Shown piece after piece: positions 1-8,731 of a DNA stretch of 64,000 nucleotides. Origin of the DNA: Anaerolineae bacterium (lineage in GTDB: Bacteria > Chloroflexota > Anaerolineae > Aggregatilineales > UBA2796). Each line of letters opens with the position of its first letter. Within the stretch, counting starts at the first letter, position 1. The DNA lies in the NCBI GenBank assembly GCA_019637615.1, contig JAHBVJ010000006.1:62001-126000 (forward strand). Reading direction: 5' to 3'. Position numbers and translations under genes: made by a program. The notes beneath the pieces are model-generated. The model did not search any database. It was given only the letters and a program-made list of their open reading frames with translations, and had not been told where the DNA came from.

Positions 1-1
1 A

Positions 2-163
2 AAACGCGGAGATGTTCATAACTTAGAGCAGATTAAGCAAGCTCATGACGCATTATTATCAAATCCAGACTTTACAAAGTTGTATACTGGTTCTACAACA
101 GATGAGAAAAATGTGGCAGAAAGAGTAAAACTTGCTATTGCAGCGTTTGAAGGTATTGAATGA
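2..163 (+). CDS. C-terminal tail of a DUF262-like protein (partial)
   Basis: An open frame enters from the left edge and stops at 161-163, giving about 53 residues that end AAFEGIE. Its base composition is clearly more AT-rich than everything after position 290. The tail and the ATGA-type overlap with a HEPN-like start resemble the arrangement DUF262 gene followed by MAE_28990-type HEPN gene, known from cyanobacterial and other defence-rich loci. The assignment is by resemblance of a short tail only, so the function is uncertain; the coding status is supported mainly by the stop/start overlap. Confidence 0.35.
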   Translation, partial: KRGDVHNLEQIKQAHDALLSNPDFTKLYTGSTTDEKNVAERVKLAIAAFEGIE

Positions 164-282
164 AGAGCATAGATACTAACAAACAACGACTTGACACTTT
201 GTTCAGTTATGTCAAAGAGTTAAGAAAATTGGGGAGTTTTGAATTTGAATCGCAATGGGCTACCTATTTGTGTATTAGATGA
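160..282 (+). pseudogene. N-terminal fragment of a HEPN-domain protein (MAE_28990-like), cut at a junction
   Basis: Begins with ATG at 160, overlapping the preceding stop, and reads 40 residues to a stop at 280-282. The end of the peptide, FESQWATYLCIR, matches the point where MAE_28990/MAE_18760-type HEPN proteins normally continue into a conserved SGF(L/I)E segment. That continuation is missing because the sequence changes character near 275-290. HEPN proteins of this type are often RNases in toxin or defence modules; here only the first helix pair could exist. I infer a broken gene or an assembly join rather than a functional small protein. Confidence 0.4.
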
Positions 283-770
283 CGTTCGTCATCAAAGTCG
301 TCCTCGTCCACCAGCAGCCGTTCAACCCGCTTCCATGCCTCGCCTAACATGAAATCGAGCCGCCGCTGCAATGGACAGTCCTCAATCGGCACCGCGTGAA
401 TCTGCCGTAGCCCCTCAGCCAGCGCCGTCACTAGAAGCAGCGGATCGCCATCCTCGCGTTCTGCCAGCACACTCGCGTCCACGCCCTCTACCACGCTCAG
501 GAGCAAATATTGTGCGTCAGCGTCCTCGCCATAAAACAGCACATCCGGTACAGGCAGCTTGTCGCGCAGCCACACCAACCGATCCCGCTCGATGTGCAGT
601 TCGCGCGGAGCCATGTCCGTCGCGATCTTCAAATAGCACGTCGGCGTATGATCACGACTCAGTTGAAACACCTTGGTGCCCGATTCTCCGATCAGCACGG
701 GGCGCGCCGTCAATCTGCTGATCTTCTCTTGTAGTGCAAGGGGCAAACGATCAAAGGCAAGCGTAGACAT
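264..770 (-). CDS. Aminoglycoside phosphotransferase-like protein, C-terminally truncated
   Basis: The first ~165 residues match the N-lobe and early C-lobe of APH(3')-type kinases: beta-strand region with a Lys in YLKIA, then E in RDRLVWLRDKL and the hinge sequence LLLSVVEG. The family is about 260-270 residues; this frame ends after DDFDDER with a few unrelated residues, so the catalytic HGD..N loop and the metal-binding DxG are absent. ATG at 770 is preferred over upstream TTG/GTG codons that lie inside the preceding gene's end. It follows the GH57 gene directly on the same strand. The truncation coincides with the composition break at 275-290, so the gene is cut by a junction and is probably non-functional as it stands. 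Confidence 0.7.
   Translation of the reverse strand: MSTLAFDRLPLALQEKISRLTARPVLIGESGTKVFQLSRDHTPTCYLKIATDMAPRELHIERDRLVWLRDKLPVPDVLFYGEDADAQYLLLSVVEGVDASVLAEREDGDPLLLVTALAEGLRQIHAVPIEDCPLQRRLDFMLGEAWKRVERLLVDEDDFDDERHLIHK
270..290. other. Sequence junction between AT-rich segment and GC-rich chromosome
   Basis: To the left the DNA is AT-rich and encodes + strand DUF262/HEPN-like fragments; to the right it is GC-rich and encodes a - strand kinase. Both the HEPN-like gene and the kinase gene lose their C-terminal halves here. No inverted or direct repeat of an insertion sequence is visible at the join. It is either a recombination breakpoint or a chimeric assembly join. Confidence 0.5.
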
Positions 771-775
771 CGTGC

Positions 776-2686
776 TTAACGTGAGCACCAATCGTGGAAA
801 TCAAGATCGGGGTAAACCTTGTCCATTTCCCATAATTCGGCGGCATAGGCAGCGTTCGGTTCGTGCCGTTCGAGTCCGCGTGTCAGCTCGTAGAAGCGTT
901 CGGAATGCTGCGAGAAGCGCTGCACCGCATACTGCCGCGCCTGCCCCGTCGTGACGAGGAAAGGCCAATCGCTGGCTTCCATCAACAGCAGTTCGCGTGC
1001 CGCCTGATTCAACACCGCTGTCAGGATCGGATCGCCCGTGTCGCCATACTTGTCCGCAAGGCACTGCATCCGCATCTCGGCGTCATGGATCGGCTCCCAC
1101 ATCCAGTGCGTATCCTCATTATCCCACATGAAGTGCGCCCCGCCTGATCCCCACGATCCTTCTGGCAGATTGATCAACTCCTGCGGTGGGTGCTGCGCGA
1201 TGAATTCGCTCGCCGTGGTCAGCGCGATGCGCGGAGTTGCTGCCAGTGTGCGCAATACCTGCTTCAGCCACGCTACGCCCTCGAACCACCAGTGCCCGAA
1301 CAACTCGGTATCGTAATTGCACGCGATCAGCCCGAATTCGCCCGTCGCATCGTGGTAGGCAGCGAGTTCTTCCTCTACCATGCCGCAGAAATGCCGCGCG
1401 TGCTGATCAACCTTTTCCGCCGCCCAGTCGGGATGCCACAGTTCTTTCGCGCCCAGATCAACCTCGTGTCCCGTGACGCGCCAATATTGCAGTCCGCTCA
1501 CGTCATCCTTGCGGTGGAATTCGCGGTAAGCCCCATCGCCGGGATAACCTGTACTGGCGCTCCACACCTGCATCCCTAACCGATTATTCCGCGCGATCAC
1601 CGCCACGCCGCTGTTGGCCTTCGACTGCCGCTTGGCGCTGTTCGCCACCCAGTATGGCTGGAACGTCGTTCCGCTGCCCTCGACCACGTTGATCGGGATC
1701 ACGTAGCGGCGTTTCGGCGCGCCATACGCCCCCAGCACCTCGCCCGCCGCCATCCCGACGGGTTGCCCGCCCGTAACTAAGTGTGTTTCTGTAAAAAAGA
1801 CGGTCAAGCCCTGTTCTGCAACAAATTTTTCTATGCCAAATCGAATCTTTTTGTCATCCGTATAAAACGCGGGGCGGTACGCGCATTCCGGTAGCCACAC
1901 GCCGCGTGGATCGCGCCCGAAGTGTCGTCGGTAGCTGCGCACGCCCGTCGCCATTTGCCCCGTGATGGCGGAGTCGGTGCCGAGCAGTGGCAAATAGCCG
2001 TGAGTCGCCGCGCTGGTCACGATCTCGATGTAGCCTTCGTCCTGCAACTGCCGGAACGCCCCGATCAGATCACCCTTAAACCGAACAGTGAGGGCACGTT
2101 GCGTGCCCTCAAAAAAGTTCTGATAGTATTGTGCGAGTGCTATCGCCTCTGGTCGATGGCGTTCCCACCACGGCAGAGGCGCTGCTTCAGCGGGAGGTCG
2201 CTGTCGGTTAAACAGCTCCTCCTCGTCGTCATCAAAATCGTCATCATCTTCGAAGTCGTCGTCGAAATCGTCGTCAAGATCATCATCTTCGAAGTCATCA
2301 TCGAAATCGTCGTCGTCATCGAAGTCGTCGTCGAAATCGTCTTCTTCCTCGTCGTCGTCGGTATACTTACCCCGCCGACCCATCGACGGCTGGCTGAAGC
2401 GTTCGAGATCGTGTGTGGCACGCTCTAGCTTGTCTTCGATATATAAGTCAAGATTGCGCAGCACGTCCGCATCTGCCAACTGTTCGGCAAGGATCGGCGT
2501 GATGCCTACGGTTAATTTGTACTGCACCCCCTCCTCCTTCAGGTCGTATAGGGCTTGCAACAGTGGAATATAAGTTTCGACTGCTGCCTCATGGATCCAT
2601 TCCTCGCCGTGAGGCCAACGTCCCGCCAAACGTGCATACGGCAGGTGGCTGTGCAACACGAACGTAAAGGCTCCTAGTGCGCTCAC
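776..2686 (-). CDS. GH57 (DUF1957-type) 1,4-alpha-glucan branching enzyme
   Basis: About 636 residues. The N-terminus has the GH57 signature HSHLPY (residues 12-17). The later motif WLPECAY holds the expected nucleophile Glu and NYDTELFGHWWFEG the expected acid Asp, as in the archaeal TK1436-type branching enzymes. The enzyme would transfer alpha-1,4 chains to alpha-1,6 branches in glycogen, in the cytoplasm. GTG at 2686 is chosen because AAGGAG lies 7 nt upstream and because a promoter at 2745-2774 places the upstream ATG (2746) before transcription starts. Residues 109-157 form an almost pure Asp/Glu/Phe stretch between the N-terminal strand-helix segment and the rest of the barrel, which is unusual for the family. 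Confidence 0.88.
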   Translation of the reverse strand: MSALGAFTFVLHSHLPYARLAGRWPHGEEWIHEAAVETYIPLLQALYDLKEEGVQYKLTVGITPILAEQLADADVLRNLDLYIEDKLERATHDLERFSQPSMGRRGKYTDDDEEEDDFDDDFDDDDDFDDDFEDDDLDDDFDDDFEDDDDFDDDEEELFNRQRPPAEAAPLPWWERHRPEAIALAQYYQNFFEGTQRALTVRFKGDLIGAFRQLQDEGYIEIVTSAATHGYLPLLGTDSAITGQMATGVRSYRRHFGRDPRGVWLPECAYRPAFYTDDKKIRFGIEKFVAEQGLTVFFTETHLVTGGQPVGMAAGEVLGAYGAPKRRYVIPINVVEGSGTTFQPYWVANSAKRQSKANSGVAVIARNNRLGMQVWSASTGYPGDGAYREFHRKDDVSGLQYWRVTGHEVDLGAKELWHPDWAAEKVDQHARHFCGMVEEELAAYHDATGEFGLIACNYDTELFGHWWFEGVAWLKQVLRTLAATPRIALTTASEFIAQHPPQELINLPEGSWGSGGAHFMWDNEDTHWMWEPIHDAEMRMQCLADKYGDTGDPILTAVLNQAARELLLMEASDWPFLVTTGQARQYAVQRFSQHSERFYELTRGLERHEPNAAYAAELWEMDKVYPDLDFHDWCSR

Positions 2687-2744
2687 TGAGTTCTCCTTAA
2701 GACTGCGCAGACGCCAAATCAAGTGCGCAATTTCCTTTGTGCGC

Positions 2745-2774
2745 ATTGTAACCGCATTTTCTTCGCAGCGTCAA
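2745..2774 (-). promoter_or_regulatory. Sigma70-type promoter of the GH57 gene
   Basis: Reading the - strand: TTGACG (2774-2769), 18 bp spacer, TACAAT (2750-2745). Transcription would begin near 2738, about 50 nt before the GTG start at 2686. Confidence 0.6.
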
Positions 2775-2844
2775 CGCCCCTTCTACCCAAATTTCGCTAG
2801 GTGACTATTCGCGCGATTCAATGTAAACGCCGAACAAACACCGT

Positions 2845-3060
2845 CTATGATTTCTGGTGCGACTTCATGTAGATTTCGCGTCCGGCCTGCTGTGCCGCCT
2901 TGCGAACCTCTTCTTCAGGATCGCTGCGGTAAAGCTGTTCCAACGCCTCTAAGGCGCGCGGATCGCCCAGCAAGCGTAATTCGTTGATGGCATCCAAGCG
3001 CGTTTGCATTAGATTATTCTTCAGCCGCTCCACGTGATAGGCGATCAATTTCGCGGTCAT
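2845..3060 (-). CDS. Small HEAT-repeat protein
   Basis: 71 residues, beginning MTAKLIAYHVERL. The segment TRLDAINELRLLGDPRALEALEQLY followed by DPEEEVRKAAQQAG is a textbook HEAT-repeat helix pair with the conserved D-P-R and V-R-x-A-A-x-A pattern. Such single-unit proteins serve as protein-binding scaffolds; no partner is suggested by the neighbours. The gene stands alone between the GH57 gene and the M20 hydrolase, all on the - strand, with more than 100 bp on either side. Confidence 0.7.
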   Translation of the reverse strand: MTAKLIAYHVERLKNNLMQTRLDAINELRLLGDPRALEALEQLYRSDPEEEVRKAAQQAGREIYMKSHQKS

Positions 3061-3190
3061 CGCAGCTACCCTGCCTCCGTGCTAATATGCCGCGCCGAGT
3101 AGAAGCCGCTTGGCCTCTACTCAACCAAATCTCATGCTATTGTAGCAAGCATCTGACAGGCCGGATCAAGTTTGGCGACCAAATTCTCAT

Positions 3191-4393
3191 CTACTTCTGG
3201 ATCAGCGCGGGCAAGATCGCGTAGAAGCCCGTTGCATCCACCACGTCATCGAGTTTCACCTGATCGATCACCGTGTGCGCGTGGACTTCGTCGCCGGGGC
3301 CGAAGCCGATGCTCGGAATGCCCGCCTTGCCCATCCAGTAGATACCGTTTGTGGAGAAATTCCATTTTCCAGTGGCGGGAGCCGATCCATTCAGCAGCGT
3401 CAGGGCTTGTTGTCCCGCCTGCACATACGGGTGATCATCCGGCAGCGCCCACGACGGGAAAATCTTATCGACGGGGAACACGAAGCCCGTGTAGCTCGGA
3501 TCGTCGTAGTGCAGCAGCGTCAGCTTGATGTCCTCGCGATCCCCAACCACCGCTTGCATGGCCTTCATGATCCCGTCCGGTGACTCGCCAAACGTCATCC
3601 GGCGGTCGATGAAAATGGTCGCTTCGTCCGGCACTGCGTTGATCGAGGGCGTCTTGACGTGCATATCCGACACCGTGATCTTGCCATGACCGAGGAACGG
3701 ATCGTCGCCCAATTCCGGCTCCATATCGCGAATCCGCGCGATGATCGGCAGCAGCTTGTAGATCGCGTTGTCACCCAGATGGTTGCTGGCGGCGTGGGCG
3801 CTCTTGCCCGTTGCCACGATGCTCATCTCGACGCGCCCCTTGTGCCCGCGATACACCTGCATCTTGGTCGGCTCACCGATCACCACGAAATCCGGCTTGA
3901 TGCCTTCCGTCTCCACGAACGAGTGCGGCGCGATCCCGTCGCACCACTCCTCCATGTTGCCGAAATAATAGACCGTGAAGCCGTCCAGCAGCCCCAGATC
4001 ACGCGCCAGCGCCATCCCGTAGATCATCCCCGGCGTGCTGCCCTTTTCGTCACACGCGCCGCGCGCATAAAATACGCCGTCTTCGATCTTCCCCTTGAAC
4101 GGATCCCACGCCCACTGTTCAGGGTTGCCGATCCCCACCGTGTCGATGTGGCTGTCGTACACCAGCACCTTCGCGCCGTTCCCGATCCGCCCGACGATAT
4201 TGCCCATCTTGTCGAACCACACGTCATCGAATCCCAATTTGCGCATCTCGGCGGCGGCACGTTCGCCCACTGGCCCGATCTGGCTGTCGTAACTTGGGAT
4301 CGCGCACAGATCGCGCAAAAATTCGATGATGTCCTCACGCTGCGCCGCTACCCTTGCCTTGATCGTCGCCGCGAGTTCCTGCTGAGTCGTCAT
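3191..4393 (-). CDS. M20-family metal-dependent hydrolase (YgeY-like)
   Basis: 400 residues, full length for the family. Metal ligands are visible in order: His in DSHIDTV, Asp in GACDEKG, Glu of the MEEW segment, Glu in IGEPT, and His in HAHT near the C-terminus. The inserted dimerisation domain contains GKSAHAA and the conserved INAVPDEA. YgeY-type members are linked in other bacteria to purine or selenium-dependent catabolism, but no such genes are near; a carboxypeptidase or deacylase activity on an unknown amino-acid derivative is the safe reading. It has its own upstream -10-like element at 4441 and is followed by the HEAT gene. Confidence 0.85.
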   Translation of the reverse strand: MTTQQELAATIKARVAAQREDIIEFLRDLCAIPSYDSQIGPVGERAAAEMRKLGFDDVWFDKMGNIVGRIGNGAKVLVYDSHIDTVGIGNPEQWAWDPFKGKIEDGVFYARGACDEKGSTPGMIYGMALARDLGLLDGFTVYYFGNMEEWCDGIAPHSFVETEGIKPDFVVIGEPTKMQVYRGHKGRVEMSIVATGKSAHAASNHLGDNAIYKLLPIIARIRDMEPELGDDPFLGHGKITVSDMHVKTPSINAVPDEATIFIDRRMTFGESPDGIMKAMQAVVGDREDIKLTLLHYDDPSYTGFVFPVDKIFPSWALPDDHPYVQAGQQALTLLNGSAPATGKWNFSTNGIYWMGKAGIPSIGFGPGDEVHAHTVIDQVKLDDVVDATGFYAILPALIQK

Positions 4394-4440
4394 GATCGTT
4401 CTCTATCCTATCGTTTGCGATGCTTTCAACTTGGTGCGCA

Positions 4441-4467
4441 AGTATAACCCGATCTTCCAGCAGTCAA
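4441..4467 (-). promoter_or_regulatory. Candidate promoter of the M20 hydrolase
   Basis: On the - strand TTGACT (4467-4462) and TATACT (4446-4441) with a short 15 bp spacer, about 50 bp before the start codon. Both boxes are good; the spacer is shorter than optimal. Confidence 0.4.
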
Positions 4468-4470
4468 CCG

Positions 4471-7400
4471 CTACTTATCTTTAGTCGCTTCTACCAAAAT
4501 CCTGTGAATTTCTTCCCATCGCGGTTTCTCCCACGCTACGATCCGCGTTGCTTCCCGCAGCACCTTGAGCGTTAATCCTATTTCCGCTTTCTCCAAACCC
4601 TCCCGCCATTCACTTAAACTACTCACATATTCAGCTAACTCATCCCGCAGCCCAACTACATCCCATGCTTGCGCAAACTTGTGTATCTTGGCGAAGGCCG
4701 TCGCGATGTCACGCAGCACAGCCGCGCCATGATAGTTGGCAGCCGCAATCGTGCGCGCCGTCGTCAACGCTTCATCGAAGGTCGCTTGCGCAGGCTGTCC
4801 CGTGGTGACGAGGGCACTCGCGATTTCACGCAGCGCAGCCGCGCGGGAGGAGGCATCCTCAATCGTGCGCGCCGTCGCCAGCGCTTCGTCGGTACGCCCA
4901 GTGGCGGCGAGAGCAGTCGCGATGTCACGCAGCGCAGCCGCACGGTAGTCATTAACCCCCATCGTGCGCGCCGTCATCAGGGCTTCGTCGAAGGTCGATT
5001 GCGCAGGTTGTCCGGTGGTGGCGAGAGCAGTCGCGATGTCACGCAGCGCAGCCGCGCGATAGTCGACATCCGCAATAGTGCGCGCCGTCGTCAACGCTTC
5101 ATCGAAGATCGCTTGCGCAGGCTGTCCGGTGGTGGCGAGGGCAGTCGCGATGTCACGCAGCGCAGCCGCGCGGGAGGAGGCATCCTCAATCGTGCGCGCT
5201 GTCGCCATCGCTTCCTCGGTACGCCCGGTGGCGGCGAGAGCAGTCGCGATGGCACGCAGCGCAATCGCACGGTAGTCATTAGCCCCAATCGTGCGCGCCG
5301 TCGTCAGCGCTTCATCGGTACGTCCGGCGGTGGCGAGGGCGGCGGCGATGTCACGCAGCGCATTCGCGCGGGAGTAGGCAGACTCAACCGTGCGTGCCGT
5401 CGTCAGCGCTTCGTCGAAGACCGCTTGTGCAGACTGTCCGGCGGTGGCGAGAGCGGCGGCGATGTCACGCAGCGTATCGGTGCGGGAGTAAGCATTCTCA
5501 ATCGTGCGTGCCGTCGTCAGCGCCTCGTCAAAGGTCGCTTGCGCAGGCTGTCCGTTGGTAGCAAGGGCAGTTGCGATGTCACGCAGGGCAGCCGCGCGGA
5601 AATAGACATTCTCAATCGTGCGTGCCGTCGTCAGCGCTTCATCGGTACGTCCAGCGGTGGCGAGGGCGGCGGCGATTTCACGCAACGCAGCCGCACGGTT
5701 TGAGGTAGTCGCAATCGTGCGCGCCGTCGCCAGCGCTTCGTCAAAGGTCGCTTGCGGAGGCTGTCCGGCATTGGCGAGGGCTACCGCGATGACACACAGC
5801 GCATGGGTGCGGAAATCGACATTCTCAATCATGCGTGCCGCCATCAGCGCTTCGTCGGTACGTCCAGCGGTGGCGAGATCAGTCGCGATGTCACGCAGCA
5901 CAGACGCGCGATAGTCGGCATTCTCAATTGTGCGCGCCGTCGCCAGCGCTTCGTCGAAGGTCGCTTGCGCAGGCTGTCTGGCGGTGGCGAGGGCGGCGGC
6001 GATGGCACGCAGCGCAGCCGCGCGGGCGGAGACATCCTCAATCGTGCGTGCCGTCGTCAGCGCCTTGTCGGTATATCCGGCATTGGCGAGGGCTACCGCG
6101 ATTTCACGCAGCAGAGCCGCGCGATAGCCGGAATAGTCGGCATTCTCAATCGTGCGTGCCGTTGTCAGCGCTTCGTCAAAGGTCGCTTGCGCAGGCTGTC
6201 CGGCATTGGCGAGGGCGGCGGCGATGTCACGTAGCGCATGGGTGCGGGAGTAAGCATACTCAATCGTGCGTGCTGTCGTTAGCGCCTTGTCAAAGGTCGC
6301 TTGCGCAGGCTGTCCGGCGGTGGCGAGGGCGGCGGCGATAGCACGCAAGGCATCGGCGCGGGAATAGACATTCTCAATCGTGCGTGCTGTCGTCAGCGCC
6401 TTGTCGATACTTCCAGCTTGGGCAAGGGCGGCGGCGATGTCACGCAGGGCATCCGCGCGGGAAGAGGCATCCTCAATCGTGCGGGCATAGTAAAGTGCTT
6501 GATCCAGTAAACGAATATCGGCGGCCTTGCGTTCTCGCTGCGCCCTATAAATCGCCATCACCCCTTCGACGCGCTCTTTTGCATCCTGACGCAATCGCGC
6601 ATGGGTTTCAGCCTCCTGCGTCCGCCCCATCCATACCAACGTCTTGAGATCAATATCCTTGTACGAGCTTACCCGCGCATTGACCACCTGCCGCGCCGTA
6701 CACAACTTCGTCAGCATCAATACCTGATCCGCCGTCAACGGATCGTGAAAATCGCTGATTGCCAATTCCAGATCGTCCACATACGCCCGATCCCCCACAC
6801 ACGCAAGGTACTTGGCCTCCATCCACGCGGGCGAATCCGTCAAGAGTTGATACAATTCCTCTTTCCATCCCACCTCATGCAAATGATATGCCAGATGTGT
6901 GTACAAATATCCGTCATGGGGTGCAGTATGCCACCCTTCGCCTGTTTTCGTCTCGGCGTATGCCGCGATCAATGCCTCATGTGCGGCTTTGCGTTCAGTT
7001 CCTAACTCAGCATGTGTCATCTCGCGTAACAAGTCATGCAAGACAAATGCACGCGGATACACCGTCTGCGTGATTTCCAGCAGTGCTCGCGCGGCGAGAT
7101 CATCGATCACATCTCCTGTTGTGCTTGGATCGCAATCTGCGAATGTGTCCCACAACTTGACGACGGCTTGCTCAACAATGGTCTCATCCTCGCGGAAAAT
7201 CGACAGCGCGGCATAACAGCGCCGTTCATCACTGGTGAGTTGCGCCAGACTTAGCCCAAAACACGCCTCCAAACTATCATGCGGATTGTTCGAATCGGGA
7301 CGACGTGACCGCAGTTTATGAATATCAAAGCCTTCCAGCCATTGCTCGGGCGTTTGCCGAGTCAGCAAACCACCCGCCAGTTTGATCGCCAGCGCTAACC

Positions 7401-8631
7401 TACCCACGCGGTTGACGATCTTCGCCTTGATATCATGCGGTACACTTGTCAGCCGTTCCTTAGCCCATAGTTCCAACAAACTGATCGCGTCCGTCTCGCT
7501 CATCAATGGGATGCGCTCGACCTTTGCCCCAAGTTCATCGGCGATCACCTCATCGCGTGTCGTGATAATCGTTCGGCAGCGCACTCCACCCACACGGAAA
7601 GCATCGGCGTGTTGTTTTTCCCACACATCATCCACGATCAGCAAACAGGCCCGATCCGCCAGCATCCGAGCCACATGCGCTTGTAGTCCGCTCAATTCGG
7701 CCTTATCGTCGGGTATCTCGTTAAATGCCTTGATCCATTCCCGCAATTGCTGGATCAAATTTGGCGTCTGCCCGCATGTTGCCCACAATATCCCGTCAGG
7801 GAAGGCTGCTTGCACTTGCGGATCCTCACACAGCGCCCGTGCCATCACCGATTTACCGATCCCGCCCATGCCATGTAGGGCCGTCGGATTTCGCGCCGAT
7901 GCACTTTTGATCTCAGACGTGAGCGCCATGTCCGGCGTCGCTCCGATCAACGCTTTACGTAATTCCGCCAGCAAATCAGTGCGTTCAACATAATTCGTCG
8001 GCAGTGGGATATGTCGATAATGCTCAACCCGCCGATGAACGGGTGCGGCAGGCTGCATATCATCCGCGTCCGGCGTAATCTGCTCCATCACTTCCAGCAA
8101 GTGCTTGCGAAGCAGTCCTCTGAATGCATCAACCGTCTTGTAAGCCTTATACAGCCCCTTGAAATCTGCCCCATCGCCCTCAAATCGCTTAAAAAACGTG
8201 TCTACTCGCGCCTTTTGCTCAGGATCAACGTCTGGTTTCTCCGCAATGCACCGATATTGCAGCATGATCGGCTTGCCGCGTGCCGAAGTCCGCGCTTCAT
8301 ACGCCTTGCGGAATTCGTACTCCGTCCCTGACTGATACTCGGTGCCGTCATCATCCACCACGGGCGTCCCCATCCGCGCCCACAGTACGCCGATGAATAA
8401 GTCAGCCTTCCCCGCCTCCCGCATATACTTGTCAACGACTTTTTGGGGCTTTTCCCCGACTTCCGGCGGCACGATCCGCTCATAGGCCAGCGGCTTGAGC
8501 ACATATCGATCCCGCACGCTCGGCATCTCGTTGATCTCACCGATGATCTCGACAATCGCGTCGCGCTCGGCTTGCACATCACTTGGAGAGGAGATAAACA
8601 CATCGATCTTTTGTAACTTGTTATCGCTCAT
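4471..8631 (-). CDS. STAND ATPase: DUF4062, NB-ARC, 17-unit helical repeat array
   Basis: 1386 residues. Residues ~8-125 are a DUF4062 domain (KIDVFISSPSDV at the start). The NB-ARC core has the P-loop GMGGIGKS at 254-261, Walker B LLIVDDVW near 327-334 and the sensor TIITTRDE. A winged-helix region follows, then 17 tandem TPR-like units (about 720-1290) of 33 or 38 residues with consensus ALTTARTI..YRAxALRDIAxALATAG. Proteins of this architecture are signal-transducing ATPases that oligomerise on ligand binding, and related bacterial STAND proteins act in phage defence. Which domain is the effector is not clear: DUF4062 is the only N-terminal candidate. The gene stands alone with its own promoter. 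The repeat DNA is close to identical between units, indicating recent expansion. Confidence 0.85.
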   Translation of the reverse strand: MSDNKLQKIDVFISSPSDVQAERDAIVEIIGEINEMPSVRDRYVLKPLAYERIVPPEVGEKPQKVVDKYMREAGKADLFIGVLWARMGTPVVDDDGTEYQSGTEYEFRKAYEARTSARGKPIMLQYRCIAEKPDVDPEQKARVDTFFKRFEGDGADFKGLYKAYKTVDAFRGLLRKHLLEVMEQITPDADDMQPAAPVHRRVEHYRHIPLPTNYVERTDLLAELRKALIGATPDMALTSEIKSASARNPTALHGMGGIGKSVMARALCEDPQVQAAFPDGILWATCGQTPNLIQQLREWIKAFNEIPDDKAELSGLQAHVARMLADRACLLIVDDVWEKQHADAFRVGGVRCRTIITTRDEVIADELGAKVERIPLMSETDAISLLELWAKERLTSVPHDIKAKIVNRVGRLALAIKLAGGLLTRQTPEQWLEGFDIHKLRSRRPDSNNPHDSLEACFGLSLAQLTSDERRCYAALSIFREDETIVEQAVVKLWDTFADCDPSTTGDVIDDLAARALLEITQTVYPRAFVLHDLLREMTHAELGTERKAAHEALIAAYAETKTGEGWHTAPHDGYLYTHLAYHLHEVGWKEELYQLLTDSPAWMEAKYLACVGDRAYVDDLELAISDFHDPLTADQVLMLTKLCTARQVVNARVSSYKDIDLKTLVWMGRTQEAETHARLRQDAKERVEGVMAIYRAQRERKAADIRLLDQALYYARTIEDASSRADALRDIAAALAQAGSIDKALTTARTIENVYSRADALRAIAAALATAGQPAQATFDKALTTARTIEYAYSRTHALRDIAAALANAGQPAQATFDEALTTARTIENADYSGYRAALLREIAVALANAGYTDKALTTARTIEDVSARAAALRAIAAALATARQPAQATFDEALATARTIENADYRASVLRDIATDLATAGRTDEALMAARMIENVDFRTHALCVIAVALANAGQPPQATFDEALATARTIATTSNRAAALREIAAALATAGRTDEALTTARTIENVYFRAAALRDIATALATNGQPAQATFDEALTTARTIENAYSRTDTLRDIAAALATAGQSAQAVFDEALTTARTVESAYSRANALRDIAAALATAGRTDEALTTARTIGANDYRAIALRAIATALAATGRTEEAMATARTIEDASSRAAALRDIATALATTGQPAQAIFDEALTTARTIADVDYRAAALRDIATALATTGQPAQSTFDEALMTARTMGVNDYRAAALRDIATALAATGRTDEALATARTIEDASSRAAALREIASALVTTGQPAQATFDEALTTARTIAAANYHGAAVLRDIATAFAKIHKFAQAWDVVGLRDELAEYVSSLSEWREGLEKAEIGLTLKVLREATRIVAWEKPRWEEIHRILVEATKDK
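4690..6500 (-). repeat. Tandem 99/114 bp coding repeats in the STAND gene
   Basis: Seventeen units encode 33-residue (ending AGRTDE) or 38-residue (ending GQPAQATFDE) helix pairs; the two lengths are interspersed and one unit has 36 residues. Neighbouring units share long identical DNA stretches. The opposite strand is open over most of the array, which produces long arginine-rich shadow frames that are not genes. Confidence 0.9.
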
Positions 8632-8670
8632 CGGCTACCACTATCGGCTGAACAATCGGCATCGCGCTCC

Positions 8671-8700
8671 ATTGTACACATGAATACCTGTGCGCGTGAA
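8671..8700 (-). promoter_or_regulatory. Candidate promoter of the STAND gene
   Basis: On the - strand TTCACG (8700-8695), 18 bp spacer, TACAAT (8676-8671). The start codon at 8631 lies about 40 nt downstream of the predicted -10 box. Confidence 0.45.
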
Positions 8701-8731
8701 CATCTCGCGTTATGTCATTTAATAGGGTCTG

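Noticed and set aside
1922..2428. + strand frame with hydrophobic Val/Ile-rich tail
   Set aside because: Antisense translation of the aspartate-rich stretch (GAC/GAT read as GTC/ATC), not a membrane protein.
4669..5703. Long + strand arginine-rich repetitive frame
   Set aside because: Antisense of the STAND repeat array; its repeats simply mirror the coding repeats of the true gene.
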